A stretch of DNA of 64,000 nt from contig BDSL01000160.1 of the NCBI GenBank assembly GCA_003116995.1, forward strand, positions 82,232-146,231, written 5' to 3'. The position numbers and the translations under genes were made by a program. Shown in pieces: positions 24,560 through 38,000 of the stretch (position 1 is its first letter; each line of letters begins with the position of its first letter). The notes under the pieces are model-generated. The model was not told where the DNA came from. It made no database searches and worked only from the letters and a program-made list of their open reading frames with translations. Source of the DNA: Yamagishiella unicocca. Its lineage: Eukaryota; Chlorophyta; Chlorophyceae; Chlamydomonadales; Volvocaceae.

Positions 24560-27537
24560 ACCAACACCGCCGCAAGGCCCACCTGCCAGCCCGATCCCCA
24601 CCCGCCCCACACTCAGCGCGGCCTCCAAGCAGCGCCTCAAGCACTCCGGTCGAAAACACGTCCCCGCTCACACCATCCTCCTGCCTTCTAGACGAGCCCC
24701 TCCCTCCTCCTCCTTGCACACACACCGCCGACCGGCAACACTCCGCCGCAACCCCCACCTGCCAGCTCGCCCTCCACCACCCGCGGCTTGTACGCCTGGT
24801 CCTGGAAGGGCAGCTTTCCGCCGTTGGAGCAGCCGTCGAAGCCCCACGTGTAGAGCCGGCCCGTGTCGTCCACCGCCATGCTCACGTAGCGCCCGGCGGC
24901 GGCACCCACGATGCGGACGCCAGCGGGCATGTCGACGAGGGCGGGGCTGCGGCGGAGGGCAAAGTGCATGAGATGCGGTGCTTTGTTAGGATCCGTCGAG
25001 ATAGATGGCGTGCGAAGACGTACGCGGTGGTTCGAGGCAGAGGTAGGCCATGGACCCTCGTAGCAGCCCTCGTAGCAGCCCTTCGGTAACGCCCCAGCTT
25101 CCCGAGAATACGACAGACACCGAGTTGGGGACGCGCATCCCAGCTGTGGCTGCTGCAGCGTCTTCACGCTAACTCCACGATTCGAACCGCCCGTAAACCC
25201 GCCACGATTAACTCCCTAAAACCCAAGCCGCTCCTTTCCGACCTTTTCCTAAAACCTAAAAAATGCAAAACCCGGAAGAATCCCACCGTCACCTACATTC
25301 CCGAATGGCAGCTAAAACCCATCGTGCACGGCGTGGGGTCCTCTGCCGAGGTTGCCCCCGCTCCGGCCCGGCCCAGCTGGCCCCAGTCGTTGAGGCCCCA
25401 GGAGTACAGCTCGCCGTCGGCAGTCACCGCCATGGTGTGGTAGCGACCAACAACCACCTGTACGACGAACTTGCCGTGCAGGGGCCCCTCCACGGGTCCA
25501 GGCTGCCTGGTGCCGCCGCGGCCCAGCTGGCCGGAGGCGTCTAGCGGGGGGCTGCCGTGGCCGCCGCCCCCCCTGGAGCGCAGTGGTAATTGAGGGTGGC
25601 GGTGGCGGGTTTGCGTCACGGCGAGACATTGCCCGGGGCAGCGGGGGGAGAAACCCCGGGGAGGGGAAATAGTGCCGTACGGACCCGCTGGTCCACGGAC
25701 GGAGTCTTCCCCCTGACGCAAGGGGCTAAGGGGGACGAGGCCACCAAATCGATTGGGCTGAGCATGGGCAGAGATAATCGGTGAATCGTATGATGGAAAA
25801 GAGGCTGCACTAGCTTAAGCACGCGTCTGGGCCGGACAAAGTAGGGGCGGGCGGGCCGGGCGGCGTCCTAGGGCGCAGGTGAATGCGCGCGCTCTGGCCA
25901 GATTTCCGGCCTGTTCATGACCCACATCGGCTGCCGCGCCATGTGCAGCCGCTGCCCGCGGCCTGTTCTAAACGTCTGTTCTAAACGGTTTTTTCGGGCA
26001 TCCACGGGTCTTCCTCGAGCCCCGCCGCCATGTGTATGTAACCCCAACCCATCCTCACACCCCGGGGGAGACCTCCAGCTCCCGCGTCCCACCTGGAGTC
26101 ATTGAGGCCCATGGTCCACACCACGCCTTCCACCGTCACTATGGCCGAGTGGCGGCTGGCGGCGACCGAAATGACGGTCAGCTGACGCAGCGCCGGCTCA
26201 GGCAGGGCGTTATCGCCTGCGGAGAGGTGAGGGGGGCCCGCCAGGTTGACTAGTGTGGGTGCTGTGTGGCGTATGGGACTTGCAACGAACGAGTACTCAC
26301 GGCGGGCTACACCGTATGCACATATCTCCAGGCAAGGAGAAACTTGCAACGACATAACCGCTGTGCCCGTGCCCCGCCAGGCCTTCGTTCCCTGGGTCTT
26401 CGTTCCTCTTTCGGGTCCGACGGGTGCGACGGCCGAAAAAGCTCAGTGCCGCCCCAACCGCCCCAACCGCTCCAACCGCTCCAACCACACCTGCCGCGGC
26501 CCTGCATACAGACACGCAACCTCTCCTAATCCGCCCCGCCGGCTCCTTATCGGTGAGTAATCTTTAGGAAGAAGCTCGGAATCTCCGCTTCGTGTACACC
26601 TGCACACGACCTTCCCCCCCGTCCGTACCTCACCCAGCTTACCCCATGCCGCAAACCCACCGTGCCTCCAACCACGCCCGGGCCCCTGCTGTACCTGACC
26701 CAAATCGCGCCGCTCAGCCGCTCGATGCCCCGATGCCCGGAAACCCCCCACATACACACGTGCACCCCACCTTGGTCCCTCCCTAGCCGCCACTCCTTGA
26801 GGCCCCAGCTGAACAGCGTCCCTCCGGGTGAGGGCCGAGTCAGCTGCGCCCCCGAGCTGCGACCCATGCGGCCGCTCACGGTGGACGGCAGCAGCGTGCG
26901 GGCGGCGCCAGCATGACTCTCCTGCGGATGATTGGGGGGATCACCGCCGGCGGAGGAAGTAGGAACAGGACCCGCGGAAATTAGATTGTCAAGGTAAGGA
27001 TCGCCATACAGCCGCACGTCTAGGGTTTCTTTTTATATGGATGCGGAGTCGAGGTTGCTGCCTGCAGTGGATGCGATGCGGTCGCAACGGCGCTGGGGGC
27101 GCCCACATTGTTGTATGATTCAGGTGGTTCGCTTCCGGCGTGGTGGGTTGGCGGAGAGGTGGAAAGGGGGATGGCGTGGGGGGGGAGATACCGGACGGTA
27201 ATTGTAGTGATGGGGGGGCGCTGGGGTTAGGGTGAGGCGGGGCTGGAGGTGCGATCGACGGCGGTGGAGTTGCATGAGACAGCGGGTAGAGAGTTGCCGA
27301 GGACGCCCGAGATGGCGAACGGTGCGGCGTCAGTACCTGTTGGGACTGGATAATTCGAACGACTGTCGATGGTGATGTCCCTGACGACGCGTGTAATCCC
27401 ATCGCCTGAAACGACCATCCAACGTAAAGGACTATAGAAAAGATTGCCGTGATCGCTAGAGCCTGCGGCAGGTGCGCCAATAGTGGTGTGCGCCCTTGCT
27501 GCCCATGATGGCGCCTGGTTTGCTGATAGCTACGCAT
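16566..27537 (-). CDS. RCC1-propeller/carbohydrate sulfotransferase fusion, type II membrane protein (copy 1)
   Basis: Minus-strand exons: 27537-27337, 26921-26771, 26216-26093, 25569-25297, 24946-24759, 23591-23506, 23227-23108, 22484-22356, 22184-22047, 21582-21094, 20745-20678, 20409-20286, 20068-19940, 19526-19468, 19113-18982, 18709-18649, 18340-18233, 17996-17859, 17618-17547, 17278-17226, 16596-16566. All phases agree; 957 residues. A short basic N-terminus precedes one hydrophobic segment (~20-45), a Golgi-type signal anchor. Residues ~80-500 hold RCC1 repeats: LFSWGLKEWRLGR, VVWTMGLNDSR, LYSWGLNDWGQLGR, LYTWGFDG, VYTC...GELGRKG, VFTWGG, LYGWGSNDYL, about seven blades. A Thr/Ala-rich linker follows. 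Residues ~634-957 resemble CHST15-type sulfotransferases: FRNPCW, a PAPS 5'-phosphosulfate loop ILGVSKCGTTDL, a 3'-phosphate site FRNPVDRYYSAF, and FYRPYNERLAEIL near the C-terminus. Likely role: sulfating a secreted or matrix glycan; the acceptor is unknown. Least certain: exon 2 and the 31-bp last exon. Confidence 0.85.
16831..17043. repeat. CTG/CTC trinucleotide tract in the last intron of sulfotransferase copy 1
   Basis: About 210 bp of CTG with CTC and CTA variants. Inside it, a block of about 75 bp is itself repeated. It reads as poly-Leu, poly-Ala or poly-Ser in different frames, but lies in the intron 16597-17225, so it is unlikely to be translated. Confidence 0.9.
20757..20895. repeat. 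GGT/GGC-rich tandem repeat in intron 10
   Basis: Repeats of GGTGGTGGCGGGGGC type between exons 10 and 11 of sulfotransferase copy 1. Confidence 0.8.
21955..22031. repeat. CCCTCCCCT tandem repeat in intron 9
   Basis: Uninterrupted C/T-rich repeat of 9-13 bp units between exons 9 and 10 of sulfotransferase copy 1. Confidence 0.85.
23703..23724. repeat. short telomere-like tract
   Basis: AAACCCTAAAACCCTAAAAC inside the 1.17-kb intron 5 of sulfotransferase copy 1. Volvocine telomeres are TTTTAGGG repeats, of which this is the complement. Two to three units only. Confidence 0.6.
24531..24560. repeat. (AC)n microsatellite
   Basis: About 14 AC dinucleotides in intron 5 of sulfotransferase copy 1. 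Confidence 0.95.
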
Positions 27538-29092
27538 TTTCCTGGATCACTGTACGTGAATAAAGTTAAAGCTCTAGGTGTATCATCGAAGTATACCCTG
27601 ATCACAAGAACGCGTGGTTGACCTTCGGCAGGCGGCGAACGATGATGCACTGGGTTGCAACAGTGCCTTGAACCAAAACCGATCTCATACGGCCTTCCAT
27701 TTAATTACGAGAGAACGACGCACCCATAGACATATATCTATGGACCCATGCAAGCAGCGAAGGGATCGCCTGTTGCGACGTCGTATTTGCGGTTGTCTCT
27801 ACCTCTACGAACCTCAACACGAAAATGGCCACCAGGCTTTATTTTGTTAAATTCATACAAAGGCTTAGCTATTCAACGCTGTGAAGGTTGCTGTTTGGAT
27901 CGCGGAATTAGCGCACCGAATGGCCGCTAGCTTGGCGCATTAAAATGCGCACAGCTCGCAAGTACGATAATACCGCCATAGTATGAGACCCATAGCGCAC
28001 CGATTGTTGGTCACATTATGGTCCGCAGCAGGCACAGCGCGGAAAGGCGCGTGACGTCACATGCCCCCGACTTGGAACCGCCACGAACCGCCCCATCTGC
28101 ACAACCTCCTGCGTGCTCCACGCTTGTGTCGACCCAGATGGGCGGCTCTGAACATGACACGCGAGCGGTCAACCCTGGATCCATACGAACGGCACTGCTG
28201 GCAATGTTACAAAAAATGAAGACATCGGATTGGACTGCCTTCGAGCGGCTGTCAGATCGCATACTGCTCATACCATTCTAATGGGCGAGCTGCCAGAACT
28301 TGCCCACCTGCGTCCAATTCCCACGAGCAATCACGCGCAAGTCGACCGACGGCAAGAATCCCGACGTAATGTACTCGACAACGTAAACCGACGACTCAAA
28401 CGTCTCCTATTTATGGTCGCCTGTGCCAATCTCCCGCCATCGCGTCCAGCCGCGTATTGCCCCGCCCCTGCCATGGATCCTACACCCCTTCTGGTATGAC
28501 ATTGCGACAATATCTGAAGAGTCGAGTAGGCCTGATTAGCCAATCCTGTTCGGAAACCGCACAGCTGGACACCCAGCAAATTTCTGTCTGTCCCTCCTCG
28601 TCTCCCGGAGGGCCAACAAGGGGCGCACAACTCCCCGAGATTCCACCCTTGCACCAACTTTTCACCACTCTTCAGGTCACGTCCGAATGCCGAGGCCCCT
28701 CTCTGTCCCGTCAAGGATCACGAGGACTTGCCGTACCTTCCCTACCTCTTTCGTTGGGTTCTCCTCTCCTCCCCACTCCCGCCCACCCACCCCTCTCCCG
28801 TCGCCCTTTCATGCGTTCTCACTCTTGTCCCACTCCCTCACCAGCAGTCCACTGATCACCACGTGAGCATTCACACACCCCACAAGTGCCGTACTGCAGC
28901 ACAAAGTGCAGCCCCAAAACCACCAACCGCCAACAAACGGCGGATCTCACCAGAAATCATACTCTTGGTCACCGCCCACAACGCACAGCGAGCCTGCACG
29001 TCCATTCGGGAACAAGCTGATGGCGGCTCTGGGTGCCCCCACGTCGCTTCAGCGCAGCGCCCCTACCGCACTTGGCGCCGATCGACAGGCTG
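27538..29092. other. spacer between the two sulfotransferase genes
   Basis: Holds the promoter of copy 1 (right after 27537, on the minus strand) and the 3' UTR of copy 2 (up to 29092). No coding region recognised. The minus-strand TGTAA at 28209-28205 is a possible, distant poly(A) signal of copy 2. Confidence 0.6.
27767..27795 (-). promoter_or_regulatory. upstream block conserved between the two sulfotransferase genes
   Basis: A 29-bp block (plus-strand core TGTTGCGACGTCGTATTTGC) starts 230 bp before the ATG of copy 1. A block with about four differences starts 228 bp before the ATG of copy 2 (38272-38300). Surrounding spacer sequence has mostly diverged, so the block looks constrained. 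Its role is inferred. Confidence 0.4.
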
Positions 29093-32000
29093 CTACAGCT
29101 TGGCCGCCGACCCCTTCGGGGGATCGTGCCAGAGCCACCTGCGGCGCCCAGGGAGGAGGCGAGGGCGCGGGTTCCAATTGGGCGGGGCAAAAGGAGGTGG
29201 TGGGGTGGCAGTTGTGCGACCTCCGAGTGAGTGAATACCGCTGCTGCGAACTACACCGCCAGGAGCGGAGCTCCGACTATGACGGGTGAGCCAGCACACA
29301 CACACACCCATACCCACACACATGCAGGCGATTTCCACCTGTCCCGCTCCAGCGGCACGCCATGCTTCCGGCCCAGCACGCTCACGTACCTGTCGTCATC
29401 CCCGAGCACGTGGGACAGGCGCTCGTTGAAGGGCCTGTAGAACTTCTGCGGGTTGAGTTGCGGGGGGGGAGGGGACCGACGTGAGAGGAAGCAAAGCGTG
29501 GTGTAATATACTTGCGTAGGGCGCTGTCACAGGCTTCCTCGGGCCCACCGGTGGTCGTGATGTTCGGCCGGGGAGTGGCTGTCGGAGACGCAGAGCTAGC
29601 GGTGAGAGCTGCAGCGTACGCATGGGAAGAGTGGAGACTGGGGAGGAAGGGGTGGAGGATGGGCGCTGCCAGGGTTCTAGCATGCGACCCACACCCACCT
29701 CCAACATGCTGCGCGTCTCCGGCAGCATGGGCTTGTACTTGTCGCTCTGCTTGTTGCGGGTCTCCATGCCCATGATCTGGACGGGAGGGCACGCGGAGGA
29801 AGTGGGGCGGCGGATTGGAGACAGATACGTGGCTGGGGTTTAGGGAGGGTGCGGATCGGGGGCACCAACTCTAAAACGACACGAGTTGGCAGACGGGCTG
29901 CTCGCCACGGATTGGATACTGGAGGCGACGAAAACAACAGTTGGACGCACGTTAGATCTTAGATGTGAGCCCGAAGCACAGCGGGCAATATCCAGGCGCG
30001 CAAAGGAGAGGGGCGTTGCGCCCCGAGGCTGCGTGCTAGCCGCCGGCCGCCGTCCTGGAGCCCGCAACGTCCTTACCGACTGCCACTCCGTGTCGGTGGG
30101 CTGCCTCATGTCCAGGAACTTGAGCACCGCCTCCATGTGCTCGCGCCCCGTCTTGCTGTAATCCTCGTTGCGGAGGAAGAGGAGCTGGTCGCGGGGCCAG
30201 TGGTTGAGCCAGTCCTGCGTGGGAGGGGGGGTTCGGGGACGGAAGGCGGTAAGGACAGGATTGAGGCAGGCCGCGGCCGGTATTCAGGTTGTAGAACGGA
30301 TCCTGCAGTCGCTGTAGCTGCACTCGCCACCCCCCTTCTCCCTCAGGCCGTTTCCTTCTTCTGCGGGCGAGCCGAGCCCCGGGTTCCCCTCTACCCCACA
30401 CGGCAATCCTATGCTACCCCCGGTCCTGGCGAACCGGAGCTCCTTCCCTTAGCTGCTAGCCGCGCCCAGTGCTTCAAACCAACCCCCCAGGCAGCGGCTG
30501 GCGCGGATCCGCCTTACCATGAGGAATGCAGAGTACATGCCCTTGATGAGCTGCTGCGGGTGATAGCGGCGCACGCAGTACCTATGCCCGAACTCCTCCG
30601 CGCAGGCCCTCCACTCCGCGATTTCCTGGTGGCGGCGGGTTGGCGTGAAGGCCGAGATCAAGCGGAGGGGTTCGACAACAGGTTAACCAAAGTCGCGAAG
30701 AAGCACGGATCAGTCATACACCAGCACGTGTGCGGTGTTAGGCCACGGCCTCAGCTGAACAGTCCGGCCCAGGGCGAGGCACATGCCTCAGCCCTGGGCA
30801 GCCTCAACCCCGGCTGGCCAGGCTCTCCTGACCCTCCCCCCGCTCTTCTTGCCATAACCCGTTCGCTCCTCCGGCTGATCCCACCTGTACTGCAACCTTA
30901 TGGAAGTCCTCGGGGCCCGGCGGGGGCTGGTCCTTGACGCCGCGCCTGCTCGGCACACGAGCGCCAGCCGCATGGAAGAGCCACACAACGAGTTAGGGCG
31001 CAGGCAAGGGCGGAACGCACACGGCGTGGGACAGCACGGGCCACGGGCGAGGGCGCGGAGCGCGTTTAATGTTGGTGGCTGGCTGCCCGCACGCGATACC
31101 GGTACTGTTAGTTGCACGGCAGATTGATACGGCGGTTAGGGCCGGGGCAAGGCAGGCAGGCAGGCAGGTCGCAGCAGCGCAACAGCTCACTTGTAATAGT
31201 AGTAGGCCGAGTAGTATCTGTCGACCGGGTTGCGGAAGATGACGATGCTGAGGAGGAAGGGACTGGCCTCCCGCATCAGCTCCGAAATGGTGACGGTGGT
31301 GTTGCGATCCATGGAGGGGCCGCTGCGCGCGGAGAGGCGGGGCGAAAGGCGGCGGCAAGGTTCAGCCCCGTTGCAGAAAGCGGCGGCGCATGCAGGAGCG
31401 CTCACCCTTCCCGGAATGTGCTGCTGGAGGACGGGCGGAGTAGCTACTTTCTACTTTCAACACCCACCGCAGGAAAACGCCCATTGCCGAGGTGAAGGTG
31501 TTGGAGGAGGCCTCCCCTGTGACGCCCTGGAAGGGCAGGAGGGGAAACCCGTGAAAGGGCAGGGGGGGGGGACCGGTTGGGTGCGGCAGTCGGTAACATG
31601 AGGCAACCAGGTGTCAGCGGCAGGGGGTTGCAACCAGGTGTCAGCGGCAGGGGGGAGTAGGGGTAGAAAGAATGCCGCAATGTCCAATCGCTGCTAGGAC
31701 TAGCAGGTATGAGTGCTCCTCCGCCGTACAACAGTCGCCGTACTCTTCGAAGGCAGTAGCAACAGAGCTGCGGGCGAAGAAAGGTCGCGTCGCCGCCTCG
31801 AGCAGCCGCACGGACTGAGAAAGGAACTCCGCAGGTGCGGGAGGCGCCACTCACATCTTTATCGTGGCGGATCTTCGCGGCTGCGTCCGCGAAGAGCTCC
31901 ACGTAGCCGTCGAAGTCGCCGTTGGGCGGGGCGGTGCAGGCGCCCTTGGGCGGGTAGGGGCACTCGTCCCACCAGTGGGGGCCCTGGGGGGTGCATGGCG

Positions 32001-35000
32001 GTAGGAGAGAGCGGGGGGCGGTTGGATGTGTGTGGATGGCGGTATGAGGGCGGGACCTTGCTGCGACAGCAGGAGGCCTTGCTGCGCAACTCGGGTGTCG
32101 GCGGGGAATGTCTCCTCCACCCCTTTGGATTCGCGGATTCTCTTATAAATCCCCCCCCACTTTAGCGCACATCACCCCCACCTTGTTCCGCGACTTGTAC
32201 AGCTGCGGGTGCTTGGACAGGCGGTGGTAGAGGTCGGTGGTGCCGCACTTGGAGACACCCAGGATGTGGAAGTAAGGGATGCAGCGGAAGCGATCACCCT
32301 GGAGCCTGTGCGCGGGATCGCACGGGGGAGGGGGGGGGCACGTGCGTGATTAGGTCTGCCGTACCCACGCCAGTCGCGTACGACAGTACTCCAACGGGCA
32401 GCCTGGGTTGCCCTAGCACTGCTGAAAGGTGACAAAAAAAGGAACACAGCCCAAGCAAAGCAGCTAGCATACGTTCATGGTTGTTGGTACACATACACCA
32501 TAGATGTACACGAGCCGACCAACTCTACTCACCAGCAGGGGTTCTTGTATTGGATGTGGTACCCGCCCGGCAGCACCTTGAACACGTCAGCCGACTCAGC
32601 CTGTCGCATTGAGCGAGGTGGCGAGGGGCCGCAGTGAGTGCGGTCAGCGGGGACTGGGCCAAGCTGAGGCCACAGGGCGTCCTGAACCCATCCCGAACCC
32701 CGTCGAGCGCCCCTTCCCACCTCAACCAGCTTGAAGCGGTCGGTTCGGCGGTATCGCTGATGGTACAAGGTCACGTTGTAGCGCCTGGGCTCAAGCTGGG
32801 CCGCCAGGTAGCGGGTGTGGTAGTCGGGCGCCGAGGTGTCCGTGTAGACGATGGGCTCGGCGCTGTCGTCTTCCGCCACTTGTATTGCCGCGGTGGTGGT
32901 GGTGGTGGTGGTGGTGGCGGCACTAGTGACGACGGTTGCAGCGGTTTCGGAGGCAGCGGCGCCCTCAGCCTTGGTCGTGTCGCTACGGGGTCAGCGGGTG
33001 AGGCGGCGAGCAAGGTCAAGAGGAGGAAGGCATGCGAGGGGGCACATGGCGGTCCAGCAGACTGCGCCAGGCAGCAAGTTAACTACACCTTCCGAACATC
33101 CAGGCAGCAAGTTTACCACACCTTCCGAACATACAATTACCGACCCCGCCACCATCTCAGCTGCCCGCCAGCTCTGTTCCTCGGACCCGCTCACCCCACC
33201 GCGAACCTTTTCCCTTCCAGGCTTCATTGATCCCGATGCGTCGGCCGACAAGACCCCATCGCGACTAGCAATCACCCCTGGGCTCGCACACCCCCACCCG
33301 TCCGCCATCCCCTCCCGCACCTGGGCACAGTCGCTTCCCAGCTGCCCCCCTTGTTGGCCGCGATCGCCAGCGCGTGCTGGAAGCCCGCCACCATCGCCTG
33401 CACCTGCCAGCCGCCCCCCGCAATGGGCCCCACCGCCTTAGCCGGCAGCATCACCTCGCCCACATCGCTGCCCGGCTTCAGCACCTGCGGGGGCAGCAGC
33501 GGCGACACCGTGGCTGTGATTGCGGCGAGTATGTGTGTACCATGTGTGCGTGTACCTGTGCGTGAGTGTGTAGGTGCCGCTCTGCTGCAAGCTCTCACTG
33601 CGCGAGGCACTGCGTCAGGCTCTTGCCTCCGTGGCAGGGCAACGCAGCACTATCAATATAGACAGGCGGTGCCCCAAACCGCGAAATGAAGCATGGGTCA
33701 TTGGATGGAAGAGAGCAGCCAACACACGCGCATGACGATGCGGGTGTCTCGCGGCTTTGCGGCATAGCATCCCACAAGCACGGCTCCAGCCCTGCCTCAC
33801 TGACGCAGGCTCCTAGTGGCTGATCCCCGCTCCCAGACAGGCACACGGCTGCGGCCCACCTGCGCCGGGCTGTTCCGGCCCACACCGGGGCACAGGTAGT
33901 TGTTGCTGCCCCAGCCGTAAAGGGTGGTTTCGGAGGCGGCGCCGCTGTGGTACTCGCCCGCCGAGACGTAGCGGATGTTGTCGCCCTCCATCGCGCCCTG
34001 GCGAGTCGCGGACAGACAGCAAGCGGGAGGGAGATACACAAGCGCCGTCAGGGTTTCGGAGCAGGAAATGTTTGCCTCACTTGGGGTGGCGAAGTCGTCG
34101 GGAGGAAAGGCAGGGCACCGTCCTCCCTTTCACGCCACCCTTACACCACATGAAGCCATTATCCCAAGCCCCCTAGCCCCATCGCGAAGCCCACATCCCC
34201 AGCCCCAGCGCTACACTCCAACCCCGTCCGCCCCGGCCCCACCAGCGCTACACTCCAACCCCGTCCGCCCCGGCCCCACCAGCGCTACACTCCAACCCCG
34301 TCCGCCCCGGCCCCACCAGCGCTACACTCCAACCCCGTCCGCCCCGGCCCCACCAGCGCTACACTCCAACCCCGTCCGCCCCGGCCCCACCAGCGCTACA
34401 CTCCAACCCCGTCCGCCCCGGCCCCACCAGCGCTACACTCCAACCCCGTCCGCCCCGGCCCCACCAGCGCTACACTCCAACCCCGTCCGCCCCGGCCCCA
34501 CCAGCGCTACACTCCAACCCCGTCCGCCCCGGCCCCACCAGCGGTACCCTCCAACCCCGTCCGCCCCAGCCCCACCAGCGCCCTCGCCGGCTCGTTGAGG
34601 CTGCCGCCGTGGCCCATCAGCAGGTCCCGGCCGCCCCACGAGAACACCTTCCCGTCCGAGGTGGACACCACCGCGTGTTCCCGACCAGCGGCAACAGCCT
34701 CGACCTGTGTGTGGGGGGGGGGCATAAAAAACCGTTGACGCGAAAAGGACAGGATAGTTGGCGCATGGCCGGCGGTGTGTGGGGGGGGAGGACACGGAGG
34801 GCGGAGGGTCAACGCTGCGGCAGGGCGGCTGTCAGGCTGGTGAGGGAAAGGCGGGTCCGGTGTAGAGTATGTCGAGCAGCCTCCCATGCGGGCGCAACCG
34901 AGGGCTCTGCTGCCGCTGCACCCACCTTCAGTCCCGCCAGTGCGCCGCCAACCTTGCCGGGCATGTATGCGTTTCCTTTGCGCCCCAGCTCTCCGGCTTC

Positions 35001-38000
35001 GTTCGGCTCCCGCCGGTTGGAGAGCGTGCCCGCGTAGCCGTCATCCTGCGATCGGGGAGGTGAGGGGAGTGCGAGGGTTGAGTGCGTGTGGGGGTTCGAG
35101 GGAAACCCGTGGATGTCCGAAAAAAAAACCGTTTGAAACAGAAGTTTTGAGTGCGTGTGGGGTTCGAGGGGGTTTGAGTGCGTGTGGGGGGGGGGAGCCG
35201 GTTGGGCGAGCGAGGACTGCGAGACGAGCTCCGGCCTGGCAGGATATAGCACAACCCGTGAGCACGTGCGCTTGCGAACCCACGGGTCAGTCAACTCCTC
35301 CCCAACCACCCAAGGTCCCCCAGACCGCCCTTCCCACCTGCGAGTCGCAAGTGTACACCTCGCCCTCCGACGTGGCGGCCAGCCAGAACACGTAGCCGGC
35401 GTCGAACGCCACCACCTGCTTGCCTGCGGGAGGTACACGACCGCAACCGGAATAACGGTCACAGGGACGCGCGAGAACGCAGCCAAGGTGCCCCTTGACA
35501 TGCACGTTGCGTGGGGCCCCCTGCTAACAGCTACGCTACTTGTGCTGCCAAAGGCAATGTCTGGCTAGGAATGGGAGCTGGGGCTAGGAGGGTTTCGAGG
35601 AAGCCCGTGCATGCTGGAGAACTGGGTTGGGGATACGAAAGACGAAGGTCGACCTTCGGCGGCTAGGAGGGGAAGCGGCTCTGCCCCGCGGCCCAGTCGA
35701 TCTGCACACCCCGCCGCAACCCCACCTGCCAGCTCGCCCTCCACCGGGCGGGGCTTGTAAGCCTGTGCTTGGGCGGGCAGCTTTCCGCCGTTGGAGCAGC
35801 CGTCGAAGCCCCACGTGTAGAGCCGGCCCGTGTCGTCCACCGCCATGCTCACGTAGCGCCCGGCGGCGGCACCCACGATGCGGACGCCCGAGGGCATGGG
35901 CACGAGAGCGGGGCTGCGGGGTGGGGGGCGAAGTGGATGAAAAAGTTGAGCTACATGCTGCTCAAGTGGACCAGGTTGCGGGTCAGGCAGGGAAGGGGAC
36001 GATGCGACGGCTACAAGACGTGGTCGGTGGGTGGGGCTACGAAAAGCCCAGGCACCAGGATGCCGGCCCCCAAATGCAAATGCATTACCAAGCTCCTATG
36101 CACGTCAACCGTCACGGTCACACGTCAACCGTAGCACACGGCCCACATCGCCGCCCGGATCCCGGGTAACGTCTCCCTCTGGTAGCCACACACATGCAAT
36201 TCCCCTCGTGGAGTCACAAAGGTTCCCTTCCACCTGCAAAGAACGCAAACAAACCCTCTCCAGTTGTCCTTCGGGACCCCGATAGGAAGACCCCAGCTCC
36301 GAAACCCCAGAACTCCCCATGGCCACCGCCACCTACATTCCCGAGTGGCAGCTAGCCCCCCCAGTGCACGATGCGGGGTCCTCCGCCGAGGTTGCCCCCA
36401 CTCCGGCCCGGCCCAGCTGGCCCCAGTCGTTGAGGCCCCAGGAGTACAGCTCGCCGTCGGCAGTCACCGCCATGGTGTGGTAGCGACCAACCACCACCTG
36501 TACGACGAACTTGCCGTGCAGGGGCCCCTCCACGGGTCCAGGCTGCCTGGTGCCGTCGCGGCCCAGCTGCCCGGAGGCGTCTAGCGGGGGGCTGCCGTGG
36601 CCGCCGCCCCCCCTGGAGCGCAGGATGGGTGAGGGGCCGAGGGCAGGACACGTGCCATCGGTAGTGCGAAGGAGTGTCAACAATTATAGGGTTTGTTGGA
36701 GAAGCCAGCGCACCGAGATGTGGGGGCCTGATTTGCGTTGGCCAACTAGTGACCTGTGTGCCGCCTAACGCTACCGAACTGCGGGACACCACGCCGTTAG
36801 GGTAAGTGCTCTCCATGCACATACCTTATTCGTGACAGCCCGCCTTAACACCTCAGTTGAATGCCACACCCGAGGGTCAGTTGCCTGTCCCGTCGCCTAC
36901 TCACTCCACTCCCATTCGCGCCCCTAGCACACACCACCACCGCAGAGGACCGCGATCCCTTCCTCCCCCACGCCCCCGTGGGGTGTATGAATACCCTCGC
37001 TCTTGCCCCCCTGTCCCGGAGCCCTCCAGCCCTCCCACCTGGAGTCGTTGTGGCCCATAGTCCACACCACACCTTCCGCCGTCACAATGGCCGAGTGGCG
37101 GCTGGCGGCGATGGAGATGACGGTCAGCTCACGCAGGGCAGGCCCGGGAAAGTCAGTGTCACCTGCGAGGGAGGGGGACGCGTGTGAGGGGGCTTCGGAG
37201 ACACCGGTACCGTGTCTTCTCCGCAGCAGAGGCACCCGCGCGATCGAGTGGCCACTTGCCTTGAAGTTCCCACCATCACCCGGCTGACGGTCACGCTTGT
37301 TTGCATCCCTATGCCTCCCCACCTGAATGAAATGGCCCTGCTCCGAAACCACCGCAACGGGTCCGACAGCTCCCGTCCGACCTCCCCTTCCGCCGCCGCA
37401 GCCACTCACCCTTGTTCCTCCCTAGCCGCCACTCCTTGAGGCCCCAGCTGAACAGCGTCCCTCCGGGTGAGGGTCGAGTCAGCTGCGACCCCGAGCTACG
37501 ACCCATGCGGCTGCTTACAGCGGTGGGCACCAACTCACGAGCGGCGGCCGTGCCCGCCACGGAGACACTTGCTGTGCCCGCCGCTGCAGCGGCTGGTTTG
37601 CTTTTTGGCGCGACATCCGATATGCCCGTCGCTGCGGAGCCTGATGCGGCAGCAGCTGCGTCATCCTTTTTGGCCGGCGTTGAGGCGCTGGATGTAAGTT
37701 TTGCTGGGGCGCCGGAGGTGCCTGCTGCGCTTTCTGCCGTGCCCGGCTGTGACCGTCGTTGCCAGGGGTTGATACGTATGGATGAGTGCGATAACATTGC
37801 ATGTGTGCAGACGTAGGATAGCTAGGCTTACCTTCAGGGACTTGACTACACGCACCGCTGGAGCGGCAGATGGGGCTGATGCAGAACGCTCCCGTTGGAG
37901 ACGAAGCTCCGAAAACGCCCAGCCAGCATAGAAGATGACGAAGAAAATTGCAATGAACAAAAGTATACGTGGAAGATGCGACAAGAGCGCCGCACGCCAC

